Origin: Axinella damicornis
Lineage: Eukaryota > Porifera > Demospongiae > Axinellida > Axinellidae
Direction: 5' to 3'
Assembly (NCBI GenBank): GCA_963931865.1
Contig: OZ007516.1
Span: 180,006-244,005 of the forward strand
DNA length: 64,000 nucleotides
Part shown: piece after piece, positions 11,865 to 23,518 of the stretch
How the letters are laid out: each line of letters starts with the position of its first letter
Position numbering within the stretch: the stretch's first letter is position 1
Made by a program: the position numbers and the translations under genes
Notes under the pieces: model-generated
The model's database searches: none
What the model saw: the letters and a program-made list of their open reading frames with translations, nothing else
What the model was told of the DNA's origin: nothing

Positions 11865-14800
11865 TCAACTGGTTGCAAACCGCTGTGCTCTAATCTTCTT
11901 CCTTTCCTGCAGAGATCATAAAATTCACATCAAGATAAATCAGCCAGGCCTTAATTCCTGCTACAATTCATGGAGAGACAACGGATATACAGAGTAGGAT
12001 TTAGGCCAACAGTTTGAGCTAGGAAGGAGATACGAGGCTGGTTCAGCATCAATGGAGCTTTCAAATGATGTCCATTTTGCTGTAGATTGACAAATTCCTG
12101 AAAAGTCATGGATTATAGCCTTTAGTTGAGTGTGATTCTTGACAAAAATGTGACCAGATAAAATGCACTTTTAGGACATCATTTGAAAGCTCCTTTTATG
12201 CTGACCACAATGGCACAATCTCCAGCTTCATTTCTCATTACACCTAGTGCAACTTTCTCTATTCCCAACACCAATTTCGGTGCAAATGGCATCAGTCACC
12301 CAATACAGCAGGATTGCTGTTTCTGCCAATTTTGACAAAGTTGGTATGTCAATTGTGGTAGAAAACAGGTCCCAAAATGCGCCAATATCGGCACAAAATC
12401 AGGTAACTGGTGCAGACAAGGCAGCGAATCATGCACTGGCTCACGAGACTAGAACGAGGCTAGGGCACCAGGTAACCACACACAATCCCTCCACTGGAGG
12501 CATGCATTCAACACAGCATACCTCTGCACTGAGTTCTGTTGTTTTCATGTTGAAACGTTCCATTCTCTTCTTCTTCCGATCATCCTCCTCGACCTGCAGG
12601 GAGAAGCCACCAATGTTGACTACACTGACTAGCATCATACAGTCCTTCACCAATGCACCTGAGTAATGGCAGGAGCGACTGAAGACCCAAACCTCTCTCC
12701 CCTCTTCTTCATTTTCTCAAGCTCCTCACCCTACAGACAATGAAATAGTGTGTTTTTACACACAACATTGACCACAGTGATGGAACCTTTGGTCAGCATT
12801 TCTTATAGGCTTCAAGTATGTTGACACACAATCATAGCGCAACACCCCACCTCTCTCTCTCTCCCCCTCTCTCTCTCTCTCTCTCCCAGTACCGAGCAGA
12901 AGCTCCAGACTAAAGGTAGCACAATAATACAGCTGCAGGCTAGCACAGGCTGACTGCTCGTGCCAGGTGAGCCTCACCGAGGGAGCTGCTCGCTTTCCCA
13001 ACCCCTGATAGCTGTTCTCTACAGACATTCCGAATCTGTGTGAGGGGAAGAACTAGGGGTGGCTCACTGCCATAAAGAAAGGAAAGTATTGCGTTACCTC
13101 TGGGCTCGAGCTTGCTTCTTCGCCTGGTTGCTGGAAATTTCACCAAACCTCTTTGCACGCAACTCCATCCTCTGTGTGCAAGTATGTGTGTGTGTGTGTG
13201 TGTGTGAGGGGGGGGGGTCACATCCAATCACGTAAGTCAGAATGATGATCTAATGGACTGGACACAGTATAATGGCCTGTCGTGCTTCCCCAAACTGTCC
13301 ATAGTCCCCCGGACCGTACACAGCATTGTATACGGTCCTTCCAGGACCATCCATGGCTATGCAAAGCAGTCCCCTCTAACTACAAGTGGTCCCTCCAGTT
13401 TCACTCACCAGCCGGTCACAAACGTTCACTAGAGAGTCAACTGTGAAGCAAGGTGACTTAGTAACTACCGTATGGCCGGAAAATTTGGCGGGAATTAAAT
13501 TTGGCGGATTGGCTCTAAAAGGCTGTGAATTGCATTTGGCGGATTTGGAAATTTGCAGAGCGAGAATGACGTCATACTAACCGTACGGCCGCTCAATAAT
13601 TTACGTGAGATCTTGTGTCAGTATAGGCTGCGATGGAGTCCGAGTTTGCGGTGGAGAGCTGTGTTCGAGGTACCATGTCTACGAAAAACCTCTGGGGTGT
13701 GAGTGTAGGAGAGGAAATGCCGTGCGAGTGGTATGCAGTAGCAGTGATGCGAAGGAGAGCCATCGTCGGCCATGTACCCAGGAAGATATCGGCTGTTTGC
13801 TCGCTATTTCTGGCCGACCAGCTGCCTGCTCGCTATTTCTGGCAGATCAGAGACAGAGGTACTATAGTATTATGAGTGCTTGCGCAAGAGCTAGCTCGAG
13901 CTTCGCTACGAGACCCCGCCCACATCATGTCATGACAAAATATTGGCGGAATTTAATTTGGCAGTTCGTTCATAATCCGTCAAACCGCCAAATTTTCCGG
14001 CCATACGGTAAGTTATGGACAATCTGGACCTACACATGAAGAAAACTCTCTTCCCTAATAACTTACCTCTGCTGCAGACAGACCAGAGAGGGGCTTCCTC
14101 TCCTCCTTTGTCTCCACAGCAGCAGGTGTGGCTGTCTTCTGCTGGGTGGTGACCGGGAGATCTTGCACCCCTGAGCTGCAACACAAGCAAACACACTCAT
14201 AGAACACCACGGTCAACACCCATTCTGAATGGTGTTAGTATCAGCATCGCACCCCGCCTTGACATCCTCCTCCGGAGGTGGCTGAGCAGCTTCCTTTGTT
14301 TCTTGAATGGTGCTAGTCTCTGTGGCAGGCTCCTCCACCTCCTCAACGTCTACGCCCTCACCATCCACTCCCTCGTCCTCAACTCCGCCCTCGACCCCTT
14401 CCCCCTCCACTAGCTCCTCCTCCTCCTCCAACAGGTCCTCTTCCTCTGAACGTTTGTGTATGGGCGCAAGGAAGTCATTGCTCGGCAGAACTCAAACAAC
14501 TTTGTTTCCCTTACCTTCTTGCTCTTGCAGGTACTTCTCTACCCTGGCCAGGAGCTCCACCTTGGTGCCCTTTGCCTCCAGACCAAGCTCCGCCACCTTG
14601 CGCTTCAGCTCAGGAACCTGCACATGCAGAGCAGTACAACTATCATGCTAATACCGCTGGAGCGTGCAACCGGATGTGCAGTGGTGCACTGGTAGAGTGG
14701 GAGTCTCTAGTGCTCAACTCAGGCTCAGTCCTGGGTTTGACAGTTAAAGAGAGGTGCACTTAAGAAAAGGAATTTGCCAATATTGAGCAATGCCACAAGT

Positions 14801-15149
14801 GAGTTCAGAAACGATGCCATTGCGATCCGATTTAATGGGGCCCAGGACCTGCATGGAAACAAGTCTCGGGTCTGGGGCCTCTGGGCACACACTTACATAG
14901 AATGTTGTCCTGACGAATTCATTGATCCCTAATTACCAGTGATCAACTGCTGTCATCAGGACAACTCAAATGTAGGCACGTGCACAGACCCTTCCTCCTC
15001 CCCGGGCCTGGTTCTAAGATACCTATTCTGTACTGGAGCTGCACAAAGGAAGCGATCTTCATTCGTGCTCGTAATCAAATATCCCCCCACCCAACCTTCA
15101 TTTTCTTGAGCTGCGCCAGGTCGATCTCAATAACCTCCTCCTCTGCCAT
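11865..15149 (-). CDS. SARNP: SAP domain ribonucleoprotein (THO1/CIP29 homologue)
   Basis: Nine minus-strand exons splice with consistent phases into about 250 residues: 15096-15149 (ATG at 15147-15149), 14515-14617, 14253-14445, 14067-14175, 13098-13171, 12978-13011, 12659-12730, 12522-12593 and 11865-11906 (stop TGA 11865-11867). Exons 1-2 form the SAP domain (EIDLAQLKKMK, VPELKRKVAELGLEAKGTKVELLARV). A very acidic stretch follows. The C-terminal half repeats the family's short RNA-binding motif: RMELRAKRFGE, ELEKMKKRGERFGSS, DDRKKKRMERFN and ERKKIRAQRFA. In other eukaryotes this protein joins the TREX mRNA-export complex with ALYREF and the helicase UAP56/DDX39B. Human SARNP is 210 residues; the extra length is the acidic linker. 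The gene is head-to-head with GTF3C4. Introns carry several DNA-transposon remnants. The short exon 6 is chosen by phase and is the least certain. Confidence 0.88.
12015..12249. mobile_element. Long-inverted-repeat element (degenerate) in SARNP intron
   Basis: The left arm (GAGCTAGGAAGGAGATACGA, AGCATCAATGGAGCTTTCAA) is inverted in the right arm (GAAAGCTCCTTTTATGCTGA, CCAGCTTCATTTCTCATTA). Internal words such as ATGATGTCCATTTTGCTG and GGATTATAGCCTTTAGTTG are shared with the element at 16383-16658, so both belong to one family. Target duplication not resolved. No coding capacity. Confidence 0.6.
13468..14008. mobile_element. TA-flanked TIR transposon remnant with HIRAN-like ORF
   Basis: The ends CCGTATGGCCGGAAAATTT (13468 on) and AAATTTTCCGGCCATACGG (to 14008) are perfect inverted repeats, flanked by TA on both sides, as in Tc1/mariner-type insertions. 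Inside, between about 13633 and 13875 on the plus strand, the words VESCVRG, YHVYEK, NLWGVSVGEEMPCE, YAVAVMRRRAIVGHVPRKIS and VCSLFL appear in two alternating frames. These match the HIRAN-type module I know from transposon-borne genes of cnidarians and sponges. The frames are broken, so it is a relic or a non-autonomous carrier. It lies in SARNP intron 4. Confidence 0.7.
14670..14760 (+). repeat. Possible tRNA-derived SINE head
   Basis: GGTGCACTGGTAGAGTGGGA resembles a polymerase III A box and CTGGGTTTGACAGTT, some 45 bp on, a weak B box. It is not a foldable tRNA gene as read. The 3' limit is undefined. Intron of SARNP. Confidence 0.3.
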
Positions 15150-15315
15150 GGTCTTATAAAGTTGTTAACTGGAGTCGCACTTCGGGCTTAGCACCTCGGA
15201 TCGGGCAATCGTCGGCACGCGGTCGCTGTTGTTCTATTTGGTGCGCACCGCATAGTTTTAATTGAAGCCCACCATAAACATAAGTTGCAGCCTGCCATTT
15301 CAATATCGACATATC
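15150..15315. promoter_or_regulatory. Shared promoter region SARNP / GTF3C4
   Basis: Only 166 bp separate the start codons of the divergent genes. No TATA box is evident. The stretch is short enough that a single bidirectional promoter is the simplest reading; this is inferred from layout only. Confidence 0.55.
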
Positions 15316-18083
15316 ATGTCCTGCGTCATCCCTCTCTCTCACCTGAGCACCCAAGTGGGGACTGTGAGCTGGTCAGAGGACCAGAGGATAGCCGTCACCA
15401 CCAGCGAAGCCATCTGCATTGAGGTGCCTACATCGTTTACATGGTTTAGTAGATGTAGCAGCTGGGCCCATGCACAAAGGTTGTGAGTGGACCTCGCAGA
15501 TAGCTGATATATATTTTTATTTTCTTGCTGTGTTTGCACCTGCATACATACGGCATGCCCTTCATGATGCAGACACTCATGGGGGTATGCCACGCCCACT
15601 CATCCGAGACCCGTCCTCCCTTCACAATCAGCACTGCTCTAGCCCCCTCTCGACACACCCTCCCTCTCCTCAGTGGCTGCACTACCACTACCACTGCAAT
15701 CGCAGACTACCTCCCCAAACCAGGGACCATGACCAGGTTCTTGGACCCCCTTCTGGCCAGTGGTGGGGGGAACCAGTCACGTGACCTCTTTGTGGCGTCC
15801 GATTGGTCACCTGCTGGATGCAACCATCTTGGAGGGTAAGAGAAGATTCACAATCCATTTCGATGTGCCCTTCCCCTTGTCATTGTTTGGTTTCAGTTCT
15901 ATATAGGAATTGTGAAGACACTTCCCTCATTCCCAAGCCTTCTACACCTCCAGTTTTCAATAAGACGGTCTGGGAACCGATCTCTCCCGGGGGGGTTTTC
16001 AATCTCTCCATGCATGTCTTAATATTAATATTTGAAGTTGCCCACTACTCTGGCTTAAATACCTACCATTTGCCATTCTGTTTGGCTGCAGAGCCAGAAC
16101 TGTTCACCATTCCAGTTAAAATAATGTCTATAGTTACAATGCAACTTGTGCCTGCGACCATACCACACTGAATACACCGGTTCTCGTCTGATCACCGAAG
16201 TTAAGCAGTGTTGGGCCTGTTTAGTACTTGGATGGGTGACCGCCTGGGAACCACAGGTGTTGTAGGCTTTGTTTTATTTTTTTTTCCAATCTCTCCAGGT
16301 CTTTTTTTCCCCCACCGATCTCTCCTGGTTTGTTTTTTTTTCAATCGAGGCTAGGCATGCAGCTGCAGTACACCAATTGGATGGTATCTTGGGCTAGGAA
16401 TGAGATATGAAGCTGGGATTTGCACCGTTGTGATCAGCATGAAAAGAACCTTCAGCTGATGTCCTAAAAGAACTTTTTTGTATTGGTCACAATTTTGCTG
16501 AAAATCGCACTCGACCAAAGGCTATAATCCATGGTTTTTTCATGATTTTGGGTCAAAATTCAATCTCCACCAAAATGGACATCATCGGAATGCTCCATTC
16601 ATGCTGATCACAATGGTGCAAATCCCAGCTTCATATCTCATTCCTAGCCCAAGATACCTCCATTGTAGCATGTATTCATTCGCACCACTGTGGTCAACAT
16701 GAATTGGAACATGCCAATGATGTCCATTTTACGGTTGACCCAAAATCGCGGCAAAATGTGATTATGTGACCAACCCATTTTAAGGACATTAACGTAATGT
16801 TCTCTTCCAAGTCTAGTCATTGGTCCATTTTTTTGCAGAAATGGCACATCAGTCACCTTATAGAACGGGAGTACCATTTCTGCCAATTTTGGCTGAAATT
16901 GGCGTGGCAACATGTGTGTTAATGGTTTCCATAATAATTATGCCAATCTTGGCACAAAACATACTCGGTATTCCAGTGCACCATAAATTTTGAGTCGTGT
17001 TTGGTGATCAAAATGTTGACTGACCGTCCACCAGCACCTCTTGGTCCTCTTCCTCCTCCCTCAGATGTCTCCTGTCGTGTGTGACATTCTCGGGCCGCCT
17101 CCTCCTCTTCTCTCCTCCTGGGTCCACCAGCACCCACTGGAGGACCATCGCTGATGTGACCCACGTCTATAGCACCCTGCTCGCTGCACACCTCCCTCAG
17201 CAGCAACCGGCCGAGTACGTTTGACAGAAACAGTATTATGGCTACACGTATATCCACTGATGTGGGGTGCACTATGACCAGCTGTGTCACACGTGGGCAC
17301 AGTGTGGGTAGCGAGACCATTCTCTCACAGCGAGCAAAGTAGATCAGTCTAACTTGATAGAGTGTGGGCGGACAATGCAGAACTCCCGTGATGATCAGCA
17401 GGGAGAGAGTGGATGGTGAAAATTCAGAGTCAACATAGCTGTGTAAGATGCAACGCAGATGGATAGATATTTATCTTCATGTCCACACGATATTAATTCT
17501 GTGCCTGTGTAGCTCCTGTTTCCATCTGGTGACCGTGGAGTTCACGGAATGACATGTTCTACCTCCCACTGGAACAAGCATCATTGTCACAACACACACA
17601 CACACACATACACCCACACAAGCACAGTTGTGAGGAACCATCCCCAAAGAGAGCAAAGTGTGATGTTACTGCGGGTGCTGATCTTATTGGGAAGAGAATG
17701 GCAGTAGCATGCTCAGTGCATGCGTGGCTGCCAGCAGTCCTGTCCACCGGCAGAGAGGGAAGGACTGCTGTGGTAGCCATGGCAACAAGGAGTGGTGATG
17801 TCATCTTATGGAGTCTACAGGTGCCTCTACCTGCCAGGAGGTACGCTGTTCACAACCCAGGTACAATGCCACGATGCATGGGAGACGTCTACCACGTTTA
17901 ATTGTTTGCAGTGCGGGGGAGGAACTGCCCCTCTCTCTGCTGCGGACCCTGCAGCTGCCGCCTCCTGCAGAGACGTGGGCCTGCAGTCTCCGATGGCACC
18001 ACAGAACAACTGGTACACATTGTAGAATGTTGTGGCGTGTGACCTCCCTTTGATATCCTCACTGGCTCCCTCCCCCCTCCTCA

Positions 18084-18129
<46 letters not shown>

Positions 18130-20955
18130 GAAGCCTCAGCAGCACACCTCACAGTGGGGTGCACCAATGGCATGGTACTGGACTTCCAGTGGAGTAAATT
18201 CACCATTGACGCAGGAGGAGAGATCTCAGAACCCTCACTGGCAACACTGTGGCCCTGCGCGGACGGTATTCCAGTGCATCATGTTGCCTGGCAGACCAAG
18301 GTACCACACTGCACACACACGAGAGAATCTGTGAAGTATGTAATGTGCACGGTCTCCCTTAGCTGTGAAGTGTGCGAACAATCCAGTGATGAATTGGGAT
18401 GTCCATGGTCTTAGCTTCGTTCTCAGGCTGGTTTGGAATGTGATCTCGCTGGTCTCTCCCTGCAGTCTCCATCCAGGGGGCGTGGCTGGGTGGTGATAAA
18501 CAAGGGATCTTCCCTGGTAGCTCTCAGCAGCTCGGAGGTTACAGCAGGTGTTGGTACCAGCACGTCCCCTCCTCCCCCTCACCTACTGGTGTGCGGCCTC
18601 CACAACATGCCAGTCTCAGGCTAGTGTAGCAACTAGACCCTCCCTCTGAGCTCCCCCTCAGGCAGGCTCACAATCACACACCTGCACAGTTGCACGAGTC
18701 TGCTGTCAGTCTGTGGTCTTGGGAGTGAAACTGACATCCACTCCTCCACCTCACACATGCACCCACAACCACACGCACCCACAACCACACGCACCCACGG
18801 CATTGTGTATGTGCACCCACAGGATTGTGCGCCCTGTCAGATGGCACATTCATCTCCTCCTCACTGGACAGTACAGTGCAGAGATTCACCCTCCCTACCA
18901 CGCCCCCCTCACATGGGAAGTCATGTGCTAGTCATGTGACTCCTGAGCCTATTGCAATAGTCTCACTGTCTGCAGGACACGCCTATACATCTCAGGGCAT
19001 TGCCGTCTCCCAGAATGGAATATTTGTAGCTGCAGCAATGAAGTAAGAGATTGGTCATCAAGCAGTGTAAGATGTATCCTTTAACAAAATTCTTTGCCAA
19101 TAATTATTGGTAGAGTCTCTGCCCCCAGAAATTAACCCCAGCTCTAGCGGAGACCCTCTCCTCCGTTCCTCCCCACAGCCCCCAGTGTGACTTCAGCTAC
19201 AAGAAGAAGAAATACCGGTCAGAGCTGCACCTCATCACCATCGCTGGTGGGAGTGAGGTGGAGAGGCGTCTCAAGCATGCAGGTGGGCGAGTTGTCATTT
19301 CAGTCTCTCCCCATCCCTTGAAGTATGTTCTGGTCATGTAAGTGTGTGAGGGTGTGTAATGTGTGCAGATGTTTGTGGTTTACACGTGAGAGTTTGTGAT
19401 GTAATTATGTATATGAGTGCATGTGAGATGTGTTAAGTTTCGTGTAACACATACTCACATTACACTTCTCCCCCCCACACACACACACACACACACACAT
19501 GCATTGTAGTTGTTTGTGAGTGGGACATCTGTGAACACCTCAGGCAAGAGTCTGCAGAGACCATGGTGCTACCTGCCTATGTGCAGAAACTGGTTGCCAG
19601 ATGGTACGAGGGCCACCTGCACACAATGTGTGATACACGTCAATATGTCTGCCTCCCTATCTCACACACTCCCTCAGGTCAGAGGACATGCCTCTGCCTC
19701 AGCTGCAGTTTCAGCTCCAGATGTGCCATATATCACGGGAGGTTAGAAAGGATACCAGAGTGCGTACAGTGCTGGTGGTGCATGAGCGATCTCTCGTTAT
19801 TGCACAGCAGGCGGGGGCAGATGAGAAGTGTGCCACACTGACCCACACCATCCTCCGGAGGCATGCTGTTAGCAGCCTCCACACCTGGCGGTGGTGGGTG
19901 GGGGAGGGGACCGTCACTGACGGCCAGAGCGCAAGTGAGAACTAGGTCATTGCGTAGAATGTGTCCGCCATCATGGTCTGTGTCTCTCCCGGCAGTGTCC
20001 CTGCATCTGATGGGTCAGTGGCTGCTATCCACCGGCAACAGTCACCAACAGCTGGCACAGGAGGTCTGTGGTCCCTACCCTCAACCTCTATCCCTCGCAC
20101 GCACACACACACCATCTTCCTAGCCTCGTGGCCAGGCTCGTGCTTCCCTTGGTGAGAGCCTGGGTACAGTCTGCCCTCTCTCTCCATCAGGTTGTGGCCA
20201 GGCTGCCAGTTGAGAGCCGACACCCAGAGATATGCCCACTGTGTGGGACCAGTATCCTCCACAGCAACAAGGATTTAAAGTATTATGATCTCACATTCAA
20301 GGTCTCTACATCCCTGCTTGACGGTCCACTGCACAGTTAGTTCCACTAAGCAATGTTAGACAACACATGCTGTAGCCATGCAGTTCACTGATACCTGTAT
20401 CCAACCACTAAAGTTTAACGTTCCTTGACAGTGTGTCAGGCATACCTTTCACCAACCCCCGGGGAGAGGAGTGCAGTAGCGGACACAAGTGGAGTGAGTG
20501 GAGACCTCTGTCTGTCCTGCATCGCGTCCTATCCCCGGTGTGCGCACATTATCGTTTTGTGTCCCATGTTCTCCAGAGCGCTGCAGCATCACACTCTGTC
20601 TGGCCACCGACCCTCAGTGCAGTGGGTGTGTGCAGTGTGGGGCCCCGGCCAACAACGTCCAGTCACTGGCAGCACAACCTGGTACAGTAAAATGTAGCAG
20701 CCTTGGCAAGAGTAGGTCGCTGTTAGTCCACCCATAGCACCTTGTGTTCACTGCTTGGGGGAGCTAGGACTATACCAGTAATATTTGCCTAAGGTTCAGA
20801 ATCATGTCAGTGGCTCTGAGGCACGTGTGTATACCACCCAGTGTACGTACATTGATCTCTCTCTCCCCTTCATGGCAGGGACTTGGCTGCACCACCTCCT
20901 CTGTACCCATCCACTCTGCATACTATGCAAGGGACACTTTGAACAAGTTGTGTAG
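15316..20955 (+). CDS. GTF3C4: General transcription factor 3C subunit 4 (TFIIIC90-like)
   Basis: Sixteen exons assemble in phase to about 727 residues: 15316-15423, 15573-15835, 17065-17214, 17628-17840, 17912-18012, 18140-18300, 18466-18547, 18823-19042, 19179-19282, 19510-19638, 19683-19934, 19996-20063, 20191-20279, 20432-20493, 20577-20681 and 20879-20955 (stop TAG). The N-terminal half reads as WD40 blades: VSWSEDQRIAVTTSEAI, GCLLSCVTFSGRLLLFSP, VVAMATRSGDVILWSLQ, LTVGCTNGMVLDFQWSK and LCALSDGTFISSSLDSTVQRF. This is the TFIIIC delta domain. The C-terminus has paired zinc ligands (CPLCG, EECSSGHKW, RCSITL, CSGCVQCG, CTHPLCILCKGH) like the zf-TFIIIC domain. TFIIIC recruits polymerase III to tRNA and 5S genes. 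Human GTF3C4 is 822 residues. Exon borders in the middle were chosen by phase. A 5S rRNA sequence lies in intron 2. Confidence 0.75.
16150..16268 (+). rRNA. 5S ribosomal RNA gene (intronic copy)
   Basis: The stretch begins GCCTGCGACCATACCACAC and contains CTCGTCTGATCACCGAAGTTA, AAGCAGTGTTGGGCCT and TTGGATGGGTGACCGCCTGG, ending GTTGTAGGC. This is the whole animal 5S sequence, including box A and box C of the internal promoter, about 119 nt. The 5' and 3' ends pair (GCCTGCGAC with GTTGTAGGC). A T-rich tract (GTTTTATTTTTTTTT) just downstream could terminate polymerase III. It is on the same strand as, and inside intron 2 of, GTF3C4. It may be an active dispersed copy or a recent retro-inserted one; I see no damage in the promoter boxes. 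Confidence 0.9.
16383..16658. mobile_element. Long-inverted-repeat MITE in GTF3C4 intron
   Basis: The left arm GGTATCTTGGGCTAGGAATG...AAGCTGGGATTTGCACC is inverted at the right as GGTGCAAATCCCAGCTT...CCTAGCCCAAGATACC, about 55 bp with few mismatches. Related, more decayed sequence (ATGATGTCCATTTTACGG, GGTCAACATGAATTGG) continues to about 16915, and another copy is at 12015-12249. No ORF. Confidence 0.7.
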
Positions 20956-21124
20956 CACGATTGTGTTCCGGTGCACCACAGATCACACAACAATATACGT
21001 ATATATACCAACACTACAGATCATTTAAGTTCACAGCGGATGGTTTCAAAGTCTCTCCATATCCACAGTGGCACTCCACAGCTCTTCCCCTCCCCCGGTG
21101 TGTTGGAGGGTGTGTTGGGGGTTC
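20956..21124. other. Convergent 3' intergenic gap GTF3C4 / YAE1
   Basis: Only 169 bp lie between the stop codons of two convergent genes, so their 3' UTRs probably overlap. No canonical AATAAA is seen on either strand in this gap. Confidence 0.5.
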
Positions 21125-23518
21125 TCATTTCAGCTGAAGCTGTGTCTCAATCTCTTCCAGCTTCTTCTGCAGTCCAGCTAGAGTGGGTGGGGGCGGGGGG
21201 ACCACCTTGATCACCTCGGACAGGGGAGCGCTGTCAGCAGTGACAGCAGGCAGAACAGCAGGCACCTGGCAATGTAGTGTACCATGACTGTATTGTCACA
21301 TGCAACAATAGCTGGGGTCACAAAAGCTGGCAATGAGGTAAACAAAAGCTAGCTTAATGTGGGGTAAAGATTGAAGCCATGCAGGAAAAGTTGGGGTAAT
21401 GAAGTCAAGAGACATCAATAAATTAAAGCTGGGATAATGAGATCAACAACCATTAGCCACAGACAGGATGTTACCATTCGTATGCTATAGATGATGTCCT
21501 AACCCATAACTGTAGTTATACTCTACCAACCACAGATTCTGGAGGTCAGTTTTATAGCTTGATCTACTTAAACATACCCTAGATAAGGTTCCCATCGGTT
21601 TTCACGCTCAAAACTTCACACAGAACTGCACACAGAACTGCACACAGAACTGCACACAGAACTGCACCCATTCGTGATTCTGACCACACCCACTCGTTAA
21701 TGTGGACGCGATCAAGATGCTCGGGCGACGGTAACTCGCTCTAGCAGAAAAATCAGCCTTGAACACAGGAATTCGAGGCTCTGCAAGGTGAGACCACTGT
21801 TTTCTAGGCCCATTTATGCTTAAAACCCAAGAAAATGGCCTTACCCGGCTCCAACCAAGGGCTGTTCAAAGCTGAGCCCAGACACGGCCATGCTGTTTGC
21901 ACCCTTCGGGTGCACCCACCCACCTCCCCTGCCCCGCCCTTTCTGCTGGCGCAGAGCCTATCTCCCAAGGACATTGCCGGATGTGACATCATGAAGGTGA
22001 AAGTCTCATGACGCTAAAAGGCGTCATTGGTTGGTAATGGGCTAAGGTGGTGGGGGAATGAGGTTGTAGTACATCATACCCACCACAGGAGCATTGCTGT
22101 CAAATTGTAGGTGCTCCACGGCCTGTCTGTATTGCTCCAGTTGGTCTGCATACACCACTTTCCTGCACTCCTCTTCCACCCGAGTGATCTCTTGTAGCAG
22201 TGCTGAGAGCTGCTGTGAAGCTTCTGAGAGCCTCAGTGAGGTACAGTGGGTCTGCAGTGCACTGCAGGGGAGTGCAGGACAGTGGGTAACACAGTGAGGT
22301 ACAGTGGGTCTGCAGGGAAGTGCAGGACAGTGGGTAACACAGTGAGGTACAGTGGGTCTGCAGGGGAGTGCAGGACAGTGGGTAACACAGTGAGGTACAG
22401 TGGGCACTGCAGGGGAGTGCAGGACAGTGGGTAACACAGTGAGGTACAGTGGGTCTGCAGGGGAGTGCAGGACAGTGGGTAACACAGTGAGGTACAGTGG
22501 GCACTGCAGGGGAGTGCAGGACAGTGGGTAACACAGTGAGGTACAGTGGGTCTGCAGGAAAGCTGCAATGTATCACAAGAGGAACAACTTATCAGAATGG
22601 CAAAAAGTAGCAAGGTAGGCATAAAACAGGTCAGTATACAACCCCACCCTACAGATCTTTTCACATAATAGAGTAAGTGTAGTTGTGTCTCTAGCGGCAG
22701 CAATCTCACTTCTCCACAGACATCGTAACAATTAATTAGCTATCCATGTGCTAATTCACTATGTAATAATTAAATTTTACGTGTACTGAGGATTTCAGGT
22801 TGCTTGTCCCAGATCCATTCAAGAAATTAGTGCATGCGCATACGTATGGCCCATGGAAATTGCCTTCGCACTTGAAGTCTAAGCTAGCTGGGAATTGCTG
22901 TGTTCGTTCGAACGATTGTGCGTTCGATTACGGTACGGCAAGACAGCTACGCAATATAAACGGCGAAGGCGCACACCGCGCACTCTCTCACCAGTGCGCA
23001 TGCACCGAAAATTTGAAATGGATCTTGGACAAGCAACATGAAATCCTCAGTAAGTGTCACCAGGCCATCCTACCCTGCGTGCAATACTGGAAGGAATCCA
23101 CACTGAGGGTCTGGGACTGAGACGTCAATACTACGTGGGTACATTACACAACTCTGCACCACCCCAGCCAATGCCCAGACCCTCCTGCATATAAATTTTA
23201 CGATAAAAATTCTGCTCTGATACCTCACCCTCCCTCGAAGCATCCCCCAGTGCAGAGCAGAAGCCACACCTCTAGCAAACCCTTCATTGAAGCCAGCTTG
23301 AAGGCACTTGGCCTTCCCTGCGGCAGCCCCTTCCAAATACCCTGCCTGCAATTGAAAGAAGATAGTTTAGCAGCTAAATGTTAGTGATGGTGTCTATGAA
23401 CGCAATAGGTTTACAATACCTTCAAACGGGTTTCTTCTACCCTCCTAAAGTCTTGTGAGGCGATTTGCAGGTCAACATCACCTTCCCCAGTGAATTCTTC
23501 CAGCCCCCCTTCGGCCAT
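21125..23518 (-). CDS. YAE1: YAE1 homologue (Yae1/Lto1 Fe-S adaptor)
   Basis: Four minus-strand exons in phase: 23420-23518 (ATG 23516-23518), 23229-23345, 22084-22251 and 21125-21265 (stop TGA). Exon 2 is the diagnostic Yae1 domain, a run of G-x3-G steps: AGYLEGAAAGKAKCLQAGF, NEGFARGVASALHWGMLRG. In yeast and human, Yae1 with Lto1/ORAOV1 is the adaptor that brings ABCE1 (Rli1) to the cytosolic iron-sulfur targeting complex. The C-terminal half is helical (LRLSEASQQLSALLQEI, QKKLEEIETQLQLK) around a proline-rich patch. Intron 2 contains a 48-bp minisatellite whose units copy the exon-3 acceptor, plus a TIR element. The gene is head-to-head with CDK12 and tail-to-tail with GTF3C4. Confidence 0.85.
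22238..22556. repeat. Minisatellite (about 48 bp unit) spanning YAE1 exon-3 acceptor
   Basis: The plus-strand unit is GTGGGTCTGCAGGGGAGTGC then AGGACAGTGGGTAACACAGT then GAGGTACA, in about six to seven copies. On the gene strand each unit contains CTGCAG followed by ACCCACTGTACCTCACTG, i.e. the splice acceptor plus the first bases of exon 3. Two variants (GGTCTGCAG and GGCACTGCAG) alternate. Confidence 0.9.
22785..23051. mobile_element. TIR element in YAE1 intron 2
   Basis: The ends ACTGAGGATTTCAGGTTGCT and AGCAACATGAAATCCTCAGT, extended by TTGTCCCAGATCCATT and AATGGATCTTGGACAAG, form inverted repeats of about 35 bp. Flanks ACGTGT and AAGTGT may be a decayed target duplication. No coding capacity. 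Confidence 0.65.

Noticed and set aside
22100..22709. Repetitive open frames rich in TVPHCVTHCPALPC
   Set aside because: They are translations of the YAE1 intron minisatellite; 48 bp is a multiple of three, so any frame stays open.
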